Shown here piece after piece: positions 52,101 through 60,759 of a stretch of 64,000 nucleotides of DNA (the first letter of the stretch is position 1; every line of letters begins with the position of its first letter). The position numbers and the translations under genes were made by a program. The stretch lies in contig JAAONU010000001.1 in the NCBI GenBank assembly GCA_012932295.1, positions 19,840,120 through 19,904,119 of the forward strand, given 5' to 3'. The notes beneath the pieces are model-generated. The model had not been told where the DNA came from and did no database searches. It saw only the letters and a program-made list of their open reading frames with translations. This DNA is from Cyclina sinensis. Taxonomy: Eukaryota > Mollusca > Bivalvia > Venerida > Veneridae.

Positions 52101-55100
52101 GATTGTATAAAGCAGTAAGTAGCATATGCTATGAAAACTATAATAAAATAGGACGTTTCCAAATTGCTTGCACTAGATGTACATTTACGACTGCTTTATG
52201 CACTCTGACAGGCTCTAAAAGTTTGGCTGAGCCATTTTTGTTGCTCTGTGTACTTGAACCAGCAAATATGGATTCGACCTGCTGGGGATCGAACCTTGTA
52301 CAAGCTGCTTTGAAGAAAATGGGACAAGCAGTATCATAAGAGCATCATGCATAAATCTGGATTTTTTTTGTCATGGCAAGAACTGAAAAAATTGGCAAAA
52401 TGCTGATCTGCAAAATTAATACATGTTTATATAATACACTTGTCAAAATGTATGTTTGCATTTTCTTTGTATGCATGTTGCCACTTAAGGGTGCATTTTA
52501 TTTGAGGTAAAACAATAAATTTCACTTGTGTCAGAAATTCAACTGCAAAGTGTTTATTTACAAAGAACAAACAAATGCTGTTTCCTGTCCTTTCTAAATG
52601 ATTAGGTGAATGGAAATTAAGAACCCTGACTGCAAATAAAGAACCCTGACTGCAAATAAAGAACCCTGAATGCAAATAAAGGACCCTGACTGCAAATAAA
52701 GAACCCTGAATGCAAATAAAGAACCCTGACTGCAAATAAAGGACCCTGACTGCAAATAAAGAATCTTGACTGCAAATTAAGAACCCTGACTGCAAATAAA
52801 GAACCCTGACTGCAAATAAAGAATCCTGACTGCAAATAAAGAACCCTGAAAGCAGATAAAGAACCCTGACTGCAAATAAAGAATCCTGACTGCAAATAAA
52901 GAATCCTGACTGCAAATAAAGAACCCTGACTGCAAATAAAGGACCCTGACTGCAAATAAAGAATCCTGACTGCAAATAAAGAATCCTGACTGCAAATAAA
53001 GAACCCTGCAAATAAAGAACCCTGACTGCAAATAAAGAACCCTGACTGCAAATAAAGAATCCTGACTGCAAATAAAGAACCCTGACTGCAAATAAAGAAT
53101 CCTGACTGCAAATAAAGAACCCTGACTGCAAATAAAGAATCTTGACTGCAAATAAAGAACCCTGACTGCAAATAAAGAACCCTGACTGCAAATAAAGGAT
53201 CCTGACTGGCATGAAGGTGTAGTGGAAGTCAGTACTTTAGAGTTATGAATGTCAATGTCTGTAAAAATTATGACATATTTGTTTTATTGATTATTATGGT
53301 TCATGTGTTAGGTTACAGTCTTGAAAATTGACATCCTGAATGATAGTCTGTATTGGTCCCAAGCAAGGGGGTATACTTGTCATCTAGGGTTAAAACTATT
53401 TAGAAACTTCTATTAAAGTGCATATTTGTAAGTTATACTGCTGGCTTCTTTAAACCTATTCATTGTGCACTTCTGATCAGTAGAATGCTTCTGATCTGTG
53501 GTATTTGCAGACAGCACAGTACTTATTGTAGTTAAGACATTAGTAAGGATTGGAAAGTTGGTATTAGGAAAAAACTGCGGAGTAAGACTAGATGGCCCCA
53601 CTTTAAACAAACAAGCAAAACAAAAAAACTGTAGCATCCAGACATGAAAAATATTACGTCCTCATTTCTTTTTCATTAATGTCAAATAATAATTCCATTT
53701 CTTTAAAAGAAGGCTCAACTACAAAAAGCATACAAAATGTATTCATTAACCCGTATTAAGTCATGGCCATCTTTTGCCTTTAGATATTTATTTTTGGATG
53801 TCACAGCTTGTCAGTTTTTATTTCTCATGACATTTACTATACCAATTTAAGCCATGCATGAATGTCTCGTTTGTAAAATTATTTTGTCTTAATGTGTACA
53901 GTAAATTAAATGAAAATATGATTAATTTTTTATCTGATTTTCGTGACATTGTCAGATGGGTTGTTATTCAAAAGTCAGGCAGTACTTTTACGAAGAAATT
54001 AGTTTTGATGAAATTGAGCAAAATGATGTCATTACAAGTGGGATTGATTATTGAATCTGTTGGAGGAGCAGGGGTCAAAGGTTAGGGAGTCGGATTGCTG
54101 AGCAGGAGGTCCCTGGTTCATTTCCCACCAGGGGAAAAAAATAGAGTGTCTTGTGACTTTCCACATTAAAAACATTCAGCACAAGCACTGCTTTGAACTG
54201 AGGACACATTCAATCACAAGGATTAATATAAGTTGCAAGAACTTGCTTCCCATTCGATGTAAGATAAATTGGTTCAAACTCAATAAACTTATCTCAATTG
54301 ATTCTTGATATTACATCAAGAATAAAAATAATTTTACATACATTATGAACACAACCTTTTTACTGCAACTGTTTCAGTGACTAGTTCTATAAGTTTGAGT
54401 TAACTCCCTTGAAAGAGTTATCATACGGTCTCTGATGTCATAAACATCTTTATATTCTGCTCTTTATTTAAGTTTCTATTAGCAAATACTAAAATTTATT
54501 TAAACTAATAGAGAAATTTTATTTTTTCAAGTTCTGCATTTTTACCAGTAGTCAAGTTGAGTGAACAGTAAGAAAGTCAGTTTTGCATTAATTTTGCTCC
54601 ATATGTACATTAGTGATGTCTTTTTGTTTCATCATCCATGAAATTGTAAAAAGTACAAAAATAGAAACAAAAAGTACAGTCACAAAATATCTTACCAATT
54701 AGAATTGTATACGAGACATGACTTAAATATTAGTGAGGTTAAGTGCAAAACTATTGCAATGTGTATTTGTTTTATTCATAAGCCTATGAATTAAGAAAAA
54801 TTTGGGGGAGGGGGGGAAATCAAAACTCATTCTTGTTGTATCATCTGTAGCATAATGCTGGGCTGTGTAAAATATATTTATCAGAAGGGCAACATCCTGT
54901 AGTATTATAACATTTATTTATAAATTCTGTAATATACAAAACACATAAGGCAGATTCCTAAAGTTTTCAAAATATTTCTTGAATAACATTTTAATACCTG
55001 TTTTAATCTAGTAACAAGTGTATATTATTTACACATTTCTTTGGTATATTGATATAGATATTCAAAGTAAATTTACAAATTTTCAGTTACAGATATTTTG

Positions 55101-58100
55101 TCAGTATAGGCTGTGCATTTTATACAGTGTTTGAAAATTGGTAATTCACATATATTTGCGCACTTAAATTTAAATACAAAATCATATTGCAACTGTTCAA
55201 GGCTGTCTGTAGCAAAGTTGTCAGATTATTTTGTGATCGTTTATTTCGATAAATTATGTCTCCCCCCAAAAATGGGGGAGACATATTGTTTTTCCCCTGG
55301 TTGTCAGTCCGTCTGTCCGTCCGTCCGTCCGTATCTTCCAAAGCCCTTGAAGGATTTTAATGAAACTTGGATCAGATGTTCACTTCATCAAGGCGACGTG
55401 CAGAACCCACTTTGCGGGTGTGGTGTCTCAAGGTCAAGGTCACACTTGGAGGTTAAGTGTCAAATGCCACAAAATTGTGTCCGCTCTGTATCTTCAAAAG
55501 CCCTTGAAGGATTTTTATGAAACTTGGGTCAGATGTTCACCTCATCAAGGCGACGTGCAGAACCCACTTTGCGGGTGTGGTGTCTCAAGGTCAAGGTCAC
55601 ACTTGGAGGTTAAATGTCAAATGCCACAAAATCGTGTCCGCTCTGTATCTTCAAAAGCCCTTGAAGGATTTTTATGAAACTTGGGTCAGATGTTCACCTC
55701 ATCGGGGGAGACATATTGTTTTTCCCCCCGGTTGTCTGTCTGTCCATCTGTCCGTCACAAAATCGTGTCCGCTCTGTATCTACCAAAGCCCTTGAAGGAT
55801 TTTTATGAAACTTGGGTCAGATGTTCACCTCATCAAGGCGACATGCAGAACCCACTTTGCGGGTGTGGTGTCTCAAGGTCAAGGTCACACTTGGAGGTTA
55901 AATGTCAAATTTTACAATCGTCTGATTCAATACTGCCTGCAGCAACTGGCTGGGGGGAGACATATGTTTTTGTTCAATCAAAAACCATTTCTAGTTCTGA
56001 TTGTTCATGGTATAATTATTTTCAAAAACATCAAGGGAAGACCCTGCTGTTTTATGCATTTAGAACAGATTCAACTTCATACAGTGAATATTTTTCACTC
56101 AAACTGTACTGCATTAGTCAAAGGATACTAGTTTCAGTCAAAATGTGGTTCTTCAAAATTAATCGTCTTAAGAACTGAATTTTTTTTGTTACCAACTGTG
56201 GCTTTTTTCATTGTAAAACATTCTGTCTTAGCAGAATGTACCGAATGAACTGAAGGGACTGAAGACTGTTTTCTTAGTTCATGTACCGTCATTATGTTTT
56301 ATTTTCATTTGAAAACGCATATTTCAAATGGTTTTTTTTTCCCTGACTCCTTACATTCTTAGGCCAAATTGTCTTAAAGTAAAAATAGAGTTTCGGGTTT
56401 AGAAAGTCTACAATCTAAGTTAACTGATAAACCACAAGGCTAATGCATTATTGCACACACAAAAAATTACAAGAAGAGATTTTTGTCTGTATAGAGTACA
56501 TATATAATTATTTAATGGTATGTTTAAATCAAATTACATTTAAAGGGATTTAAAAATTATATAGAAAATTTATTTTTTCATAAATCCATTAGTGTACAGT
56601 GATAGATTATATTCTAACACAACTGTCCCATTTTCATTTTTTTAAAGTTGAGATTTATAATTGACTGCTGTATTTAATTATGACAGCTCTAAATACTGCA
56701 AAGACTTATCCTAAATGATATATGAAATCTTGGTCTAGGATAGTAATCTTTTGCATTCATTATCGATCGTAAAAACACATTGATTTTTCTTAACAAAATG
56801 GAATGCATGAAAACAGCTATTCTAATGTTTGCTTATTGTGGTATGTTTGAAGGGTGAGATAAAATCTTTTTCGCAAACAACTTTAAATGATAATTTCTTA
56901 TTTTACGACATCTCTTAAAATAGTGAACAGAAATAGAAGCAAATCAAATGCAATAAAGAAAATCTTGATTTTTTTGTGTGTGAAACATGCATAGATTGAC
57001 TGTAAAAGAGTACAAAATGACACCGCAGTTTGTTGAATGAGTGTTTTAAAAATCCTCGGTTTCAGGTTTTAATGGGATTTCATGGCTGTTTCAAGAGCTT
57101 TTAAGTTACAGTATATTAATAACACAGAAATGTTGTTAACATACACGTTTTCCTAGGAAGGACCAGTACCTAAATCCAATCTTCATTATGAAAATTCTCC
57201 CATACAGAAAAAATTATTGGCAGGTTTGAAACTCTCTGCAGTCACCTAGTGAAATATAAAATGTAGACTGCCTTGATAGGTCAGTGGTTATTGGTTAACC
57301 ATTTCTAAAAACCCAGACCTATTGCATGGACAGTTATGGGCATGGTTTCAAGCTGTACCAGAAATTTTATTTAAATGTTAGAACGTTAATTGGCAGCTAG
57401 TGATTTTCATGAAAGATGGTTCTGTACACTGCCTGAGATAACAAAAATACTGGTTATTATTATGGAGAACTAACCAAAAATACAGTATTGACAAATAAAT
57501 GTTCATGAAAACAAGAATTATATATGAAATACATACAATGATCAGGTATTTAAATGACACGATAAAGCTTAACTATCCCTTGTGTTCCCACACACATATT
57601 TTATAGCATTTAAATAAGATTTTAAAGGATTAAGTTAAATGCTTGTATTTAAATATGTTCTTCAATATTTACAAATATTATTAAATTGAACTTGTATTAC
57701 TCACACAATTCTAACAAGTGTCAACCTGATGAAGGGTTTAAAGATATCAACACTAAATGAAGAGACAGCACTAGTAAATTTAAAGGCCTCTAGAAACTGA
57801 AGCTTAGCCAAAGCTCAAACTCCTAATTCATGTGCAATAAACTTATAACTGTCTGTGTTTACTATCACCTAAATGAAACACCTGTTTTACCTTTTCTTTC
57901 AAACACCTGTTTTACCTTGACTTTCAAACACCTGTTTTACCTTGACTTTCAAACACCTGTTTTACCTTGACTTTCTAGTTTTTAGTTAAGGCTCATGAGA
58001 GGAGAGTCCACTTCTTATTTTATTAAGCCTACTTTTATTAAGAAGTAGAGACATTTGTATATAACTAAATGATTTAAGATACCTTTCTTTATGTGAACTA

Positions 58101-60759
58101 CATTAACATATTATATATATTATCTGTAAATGTTTTATTCAGAAAAATCAGCTTTTATTCTTGACAACCAAACTTTTTCACAGCTTGAATACAATCTTGT
58201 ACCTTTCGAAATTGCAGATTGTTTGATGTAGGGGGTCAGAGGTCAGAGCGACGGAAATGGATCCAGTGTTTTGATGATGTGAAGTCCGTCCTATATGTTG
58301 CCGCACTAAGTGCTTATGATATGTGCTTACTTGAAGATGCTACGGTGGTTAGTATTCTTACAGGTATTCCTAAATGAAATTATAAACCATGAACTACCAT
58401 GGTAAACCATAATAGCATTTATGGTTGTGAGTCAATAGTCCATGCTTAAAAACAATGTACCATGGTTTTGGTAATTCTTGTTTTCTGACCATGGTCTAAT
58501 GACATTTATCAATGATTGAACTGAATGAAATATATATTCGAGATCTATTTGAAATGTGTTCATCAAATACAAGTATATGCTAGGGGTCACAAGTTGAAAC
58601 TCAAAGTGCACTTCAAATATTACTTGTAATGTTTCAGGTTGGAGATGAAATAATCTATGTATTCATTCAAAATGTGTAAAACAAGGATTTCTTTTTCTGC
58701 AGTTAAGACCCTGTTTATATCTCAGACCATCTCAGAAATTTCAACAAACCTCTCTTGGAGGCAAATGATTCTAAGTCATTTTTATTGCATTATTGAAAAA
58801 AATCTTATGGTACATATTAGATAACTGCTGTTATGTATGGTGCATTGTTTGTAAGAGTTATCTTTCTTGGCAAATTCTTCTTTCCAACATGCTTTGAGGA
58901 GTTATTTCCCTTTGATTAAATGTTGCTGTTTGTTCTCTTATTTCAGAATCGTCTTCAAGAGAGTTTAAAACTGTTTCGGGGTATTTGCAATAATCGTTTC
59001 TTCTATAAATCATCCATGGTAAGTACTTGAATAGTTCTTTAAAAAAATAGGGAACAATTTTCATTAAGTAATGGCATCATTGTTATCTGAAATAAATGAA
59101 TTGTAATGTTATTTTTGTAGCTTGAAGAGGCATTCCCTAAAATTTCAAGTCATTTCCTTTAAAACCAGTGTGAAAATCAGAATGAATTATAACCTGTTGT
59201 CAAGGTGTCAGTCAAAACTTCAAAGTACACCTGGCAAACTGATTTCACTAATATAAGTCTTTATATGAAAAGTTGTTGTTGTTGTAGCAACATTTTGGGT
59301 GGATAGCCATTTATTACAAATGAATACTTCTTTGGTTGCTATTTGCCGTAAAGAAACATTTTTTTGAAGACATGTTCTTCTTTTTATTATCAATTATTTT
59401 TCATTTTAAAGAGAATGTGCCAATGTAATACAAATAGTGTGTATCATTGGTAAATTTTAGGGTATGTCAATTTAAGTATAATGTGCAGTTCTCAGATTTT
59501 GATCAGCCTTTTTCTTTCTTTCAAGTTAAATTGATCCAAAATGAAGAAAATGCATGTATGTCTGTATTAGAAATTTAACAGGATAGGGGTTATAGAGACA
59601 TGATTAATGTTGTTTAAAAAAAAAAATCCCACAAACCTGTAAATTGTAATAGATTGTTTAACAGGATTTGCTTTGTTTTACTGGATTTGAAACAGTTAAG
59701 CCTAAAGATGTATAAGTGATTAAGTTTTCAAAGAAAATCTTAAGTCCGAGTTCATTGGAATTAGTCGCACTTTAGATACTGTCAGGGAAGATTTTAAGTA
59801 CAGTTCTACGACAAAAAATATCATATTCAGACAAATGAATATAGCTTATATGTTTATATCTTTATTTCAGATTTTATTTCTTAACAAGGTTGATCTGTTC
59901 CAAGACAAAATCAAATTTTCTGGAAGGCATCTAAGATACTTCTTTCCAGACTTCACTGGTAACTTTATTATTTTGTTATATAGCTGGAATTTGATTGGGG
60001 CATGACCTTAAAAGGTGGTGTTTCATACCTCCAAAGTTTAATTGAGAACTGAGCTGTAAATAAACTTTGCAGATTTGATTATTTTGCATCCAGTTTGAAT
60101 ATGGATATGTTGCTTTGAGCAATTTAGAAATTGAACATGATTTTGCTGACCAACTCATCTAAGAGTAACATGTGCCTGGTGATTGTTTAATAAATATTTT
60201 GTCATAATTAGCAATGGTATCATTTAAGTTACTGACAATTGGATACTGAATTTGACCTAATACAGGGGATTCTTTAATTTTCTTCTCTTACATGTATTTA
60301 GCTTTCATTGCCGTTTATTCTGCTTTTCCACAATAAATTCATAATTTCATTATAATACTGACAAAATGATTACATTCAGTTAATGAAATATTTACAAAGA
60401 AAGCCGAAATGCCAATTCTTCAAATTTGATTAAAACATGTGAGCTGCCTTTCAAGTTTTCAGTTTAATTTAAAGTTATTAAATGTTAATTGTCCTACTTA
60501 GTATCAATTCAATTATTAGTTTACAAGTTCTTGTTTTATTGAAATGTTTATTGTCACTCTTCATTCAGGTGCTGACAAGGATGTGGACACTGCAGCCCGA
60601 TACATCCAGCACCTCTTTCAGGAACAAAGTGTACTGCCAGGCAAGGTCATCTATCCACACTTCACCACAGCAACTGACACCAGCAATATACAAGTTGTGT
60701 TCCAAGTTGTCATGGACACCATTCTCAGAGAAAATTTGAGATCTGCTTCTATATTGTGA
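25018..60759 (+). CDS. Heterotrimeric G-protein alpha subunit, G-alpha-v class, 9 exons, 359 aa
   Basis: Exons 25018-25141, 36983-37074, 47996-48088, 49770-49930, 50238-50366, 58218-58347, 58947-59018, 59871-59958 and 60569-60759 total 1080 nt with matching phases and GT/AG ends. The protein is a GTP-binding switch that couples receptors to effectors at the plasma membrane. Motifs: MGTCLS (Gly2 for N-myristoylation, Cys4 for possible palmitoylation), P-loop GAAESGKST (42-50), switch I arginine R181 in [12 protein letters not shown], switch [14 protein letters not shown] with catalytic Q207, NKVD (272-275) and TTAT (329-332) where most classes have TCAT. The tail ENLRSASIL lacks the Cys at -4 that pertussis toxin modifies. 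The alanine in GAAES, the body sequence and the -SIL-type tail fit the fifth class (G-alpha-v) better than Gs, Gi/o, Gq or G12. The class call rests on recognition, not a tree. Introns reach 11.8 kb. Confidence 0.93.
26285..26640. repeat. Dispersed repeat beginning CACCCGTTTGAAAAACAGG
   Basis: It contains GGGAACGCCCATGGCGGGCA, two segments with 'aaggtcaaggtcacac' (TCAAGGTCA at 26462-26470 and 26590-26598) and 'cataaatgttyacca'-like words. No ORF. Confidence 0.6.
27659..27905 (+). mobile_element. tRNA-derived SINE, copy 1 (older)
   Basis: It has a tRNA-like head (CAGCTAACACAGTTGG... and TGTTCAGTCCCC as a worn B box). The body is collinear with the SINE at 28939-29236: 'aatttctctgtgataattg', 'ggttggatatccaggagcactggt', 'ggtggactgactgccaggata' and 'ggcgtaaaaccccc'. 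More diverged and without a clear tail. Confidence 0.75.
28083..29451. mobile_element. 1369-bp TIR element inserted into repeat R
   Basis: It starts CAGGGCCGGATCC and ends with the reverse complement of CAGGCACGGATTT, so the imperfect terminal repeats share CAGG..CGGAT. Both subterminal regions are G/C-run rich ('ctgggggggcttggg'). The 5-bp word ACTAA flanks it (28078-28082 and 29452-29456), and the uninterrupted R copy has a single ACTAA. The superfamily is not resolved; no transposase frame. Confidence 0.82.
28926..29249 (+). mobile_element. tRNA-derived SINE with a 13-bp target duplication
   Basis: The SINE body is 28939-29236, flanked by perfect copies of ATACACGGCTATA (28926-28938 and 29237-29249). 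The head has a pol III A box (TAGCTCAATAGG) and B box (GGTTCGACCCC), with a loop TTAGTAA that would give anticodon AGT (Thr-like). The body carries 'ggttagttatccaggaaaaccggt', 'tggactgaccgccgagatat' and 'ggcgttaaacccccc', and ends in an A-rich tail. It sits inside the 28083-29451 element. The type resembles core-domain SINEs of bivalves and gastropods. Confidence 0.9.
30102..30322. repeat. Dispersed repeat R, copy 2, uninterrupted
   Basis: Intact counterpart of the split copy 2 kb upstream. It preserves the pre-insertion site CACCACTAAATCAC and has an extra short TA run near 30258-30270. Confidence 0.85.
30861..30880. repeat. Short perfect hairpin
   Basis: CAGGGTCTT and AAGACCCTG are exact reverse complements separated by two bases, embedded in TTAA-rich sequence. 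It may be a remnant of a small palindromic element. Confidence 0.6.
33245..33390 (+). repeat. Possible tRNA-derived SINE head
   Basis: A tRNA-like run with GGGTTAGTGTGTCAGACTTC and a B-box-like AGGTTCGCAATG. The fold is incomplete and no core domain is recognised. Confidence 0.3.
36983..37074 (+). CDS. G-alpha exon 2: P-loop
   Basis: Residues 42-72, [18 protein letters not shown] through LLAFK. Acceptor tttcag, donor gtaagt, phase 0 at the end. It lies after an 11.8 kb intron. Confidence 0.95.
38290..38740. mobile_element. MITE with perfect 23-bp TIRs enclosing a tRNA-like sequence
   Basis: Positions 38290-38312 and 38718-38740 are exact reverse complements (starting TATTAAAGCGACTGAC). The terminal TA may be the target duplication of a Tc1/mariner-type element. 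Inside, 38421-38502 on the minus strand is tRNA-like. A partial relative without its left end lies at about 50830-51120, and an end fragment at 12030-12066. Confidence 0.85.
38421..38502 (-). repeat. tRNA-like sequence within the MITE
   Basis: On the minus strand it has an A box (TGTGGCTCAGTGG) and a perfect B box (GGGTTCGAATCC). The arms between them, and the D-arm and T-arm pairings, do not close into a standard cloverleaf, so it is tRNA-derived, not a working tRNA gene. Confidence 0.6.
39075..39240 (+). repeat. tRNA-derived SINE-like sequence
   Basis: A head like TATGGCTATGGTAAGTGGTT with a B box GGTTCAAGTCC near 39140. The body 'agcgttacctatcccttgtc' is followed by AATAAAG. Core domain not recognised. 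Confidence 0.5.
40190..40385 (+). repeat. Hairpin repeat, copy 2
   Basis: TGCAGACCATGATCAG and CTGATCATGGTCTGCA are perfect 16-bp complements around an 18-base loop (40305-40354). The upstream part 'gcctgctaaatttctaaaatgg' matches the far end of copy 1 at 19500-19690 in the opposite direction. Confidence 0.75.
40826..41520. repeat. 58-bp minisatellite, about 12 copies
   Basis: Units beginning TACTGTTTCTCC occur every 58 bases at 40861, 40919, 40977 and so on to 41499. Variants are mostly C/T changes (CCCCGTCGGC, CCCCGTTGGC, CCTGTTGGC; TTGTC(T/G)TG). Shorter, worn units continue to about 41650. The unit has few stops, so several long but meaningless frames cross it. Confidence 0.95.
43350..43660 (+). 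repeat. SINE-like sequence with two tRNA-like heads
   Basis: Two tRNA-like runs follow each other: one with GTGGGTAGAGCATGG and GGATTTAAATCCC, and one with GGCCTTGTGGTTAGTGCG and AGATTGATCCCC. Both are degenerate; the stretch ends AAGTCAAAGCTGACATCAGC. Confidence 0.45.
46978..47042. promoter_or_regulatory. Pair of CACGTG boxes in G-alpha intron 2
   Basis: A perfect palindrome GTCACGTGAC (46978-46987) and TCACGTGAC (47034-47042) lie 47 bases apart, about 1 kb before exon 3. This is the extended E-box bound by MiT/TFE-type bHLH factors in animals. Function here is inference. Confidence 0.35.
47996..48088 (+). CDS. G-alpha exon 3: helical domain, first part
   Basis: Residues 73-103, [15 protein letters not shown] through SPKNR. 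Exactly 31 codons in phase 0, between acceptor ttccag and donor gtaagc. Confidence 0.92.
48420..48630 (-). repeat. tRNA-derived SINE, copy 1 of a close pair
   Basis: In G-alpha intron 3. Minus strand: A-box-like GGCTCAGTGGTTAGTGGG and B-box-like GTTTCAATCC, then 'gtcttttccaagatgcactc'. It aligns with 48740-48965. Confidence 0.65.
48740..48965 (-). repeat. tRNA-derived SINE, copy 2 of a close pair
   Basis: Same orientation and word order as the copy 110 bases upstream: 'tgcatcttggaaaaga.cac', 'tgagtcaaagaatc.attccct' and 'cagaggttgtatttatacaatta'. The A and B boxes are more worn. Confidence 0.6.
49770..49930 (+). CDS. G-alpha exon 4: helical domain, second part
   Basis: Residues 104-156 plus two bases. 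It ends [11 protein letters not shown] across the junction, the conserved 'ELNDSA.Y' of alpha subunits. Donor gtaagt. Confidence 0.94.
50238..50366 (+). CDS. G-alpha exon 5: switch I
   Basis: Residues 157-199 plus two bases. [18 protein letters not shown] carries R181, equivalent to the arginine that cholera toxin ADP-ribosylates in Gs. Donor gtaaag. Confidence 0.95.
50830..51120. repeat. Partial relative of the 38290-38740 MITE
   Basis: It shares the minus-strand tRNA-like part ('gctctttcggtcagtta', 'ccactgagcca') and the downstream stretch 'cagtaacttagttt', 'atatgttcttcacaattacagc', 'tttccagatgta' and 'ttttctttttttt'. The left terminal repeat is not visible and the right one is worn. Confidence 0.75.
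52617..53213. repeat. 20-bp minisatellite, about 30 copies
   Basis: Unit GAACCCTGACTGCAAATAAA. Variants at the start are GAACCC, GAATCC and GGACCC; one unit at 53001 is 16 bp and one near 52841 reads AAGCAGATAAA. The unit has no stop in some minus-strand frames, which makes a 261-codon frame that is not a gene. Confidence 0.97.
54055..54290 (+). repeat. tRNA-derived SINE-like sequence
   Basis: A tRNA-like head GGTTAGGGAGTCGGATTGCT with the B-box-like CTGGTTCATTTCCC, then a body ending TAAATTGGTTCAAACTC. The core domain is not recognised. Confidence 0.5.
55255..55965. repeat. Composite dispersed repeat with 157-bp units
   Basis: It begins GGGGGAGACATATTGTTTTT, with a C(C/G)TCCGTCCGTCC-type run, then units at a 157-bp spacing ('cccttgaaggatttt(t/a)atgaaa', 'ggcgacgtgcagaacccact', 'aaggtcaaggtcacactt'). 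The head sequence appears again at about 55703 inside the third unit, so one copy has joined or inserted into another. A third GGGGGGAGACATATG lies near 55952. Confidence 0.85.
57876..57975. repeat. 25-bp tandem repeat, 4 copies
   Basis: Units AAACACCTGTTTTACCTTGA plus CTTTC at 57876, 57901, 57926 and 57951; the first has TTTTCTTTC in place of TTGACTTTC. It lies 240 bases before exon 6. Confidence 0.95.
58218..58347 (+). CDS. G-alpha exon 6: switch II
   Basis: Residues 200-243, [18 protein letters not shown] through EDATV. It includes Q207 needed for GTP hydrolysis. Acceptor ttgcag, donor gttagt. It follows the 7.9 kb intron that contains the 20-bp minisatellite. Confidence 0.95.
58947..59018 (+). 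CDS. G-alpha exon 7
   Basis: Residues 244-267, [20 protein letters not shown] then KSSM. 24 codons, phase 0 at both ends; the alpha-3 region. Confidence 0.95.
59871..59958 (+). CDS. G-alpha exon 8: NKxD motif
   Basis: Residues 268-296 plus one base. [14 protein letters not shown] contains N272-K273-V274-D275, which recognises guanine. Donor gtaact. Confidence 0.95.
60569..60759 (+). CDS. G-alpha exon 9: C-terminus and stop
   Basis: Residues 297-359 and TGA at 60757-60759. It has [15 protein letters not shown] and the receptor-contacting tail [10 protein letters not shown]. Confidence 0.95.

Larger units (their letters stand above)
50367..58217 (+). other. G-alpha intron 5 (7.9 kb)
   Basis: It contains a worn relative of the tRNA-bearing MITE (50830-51120), the 20-bp minisatellite, a SINE-like head (54055), a composite tandem-unit repeat (55255-55965) and a 25-bp tandem repeat near its 3' end. 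No exon-like sequence was found. Confidence 0.8.

Noticed and set aside
52427..53212. A 261-codon minus-strand frame, with overlapping 184- and 124-codon frames
   Set aside because: It is the translation of the 20-bp minisatellite, repeating the same 20-residue pattern in all frames; no start context or domain.
52617..53213. CRISPR array
   Set aside because: Units are contiguous, without unique spacers, in a eukaryotic intron.
55113..56178. Overlapping plus-strand frames of 92-165 codons with repeated peptides
   Set aside because: They come from the 157-bp repeat units and include its simple-sequence head.
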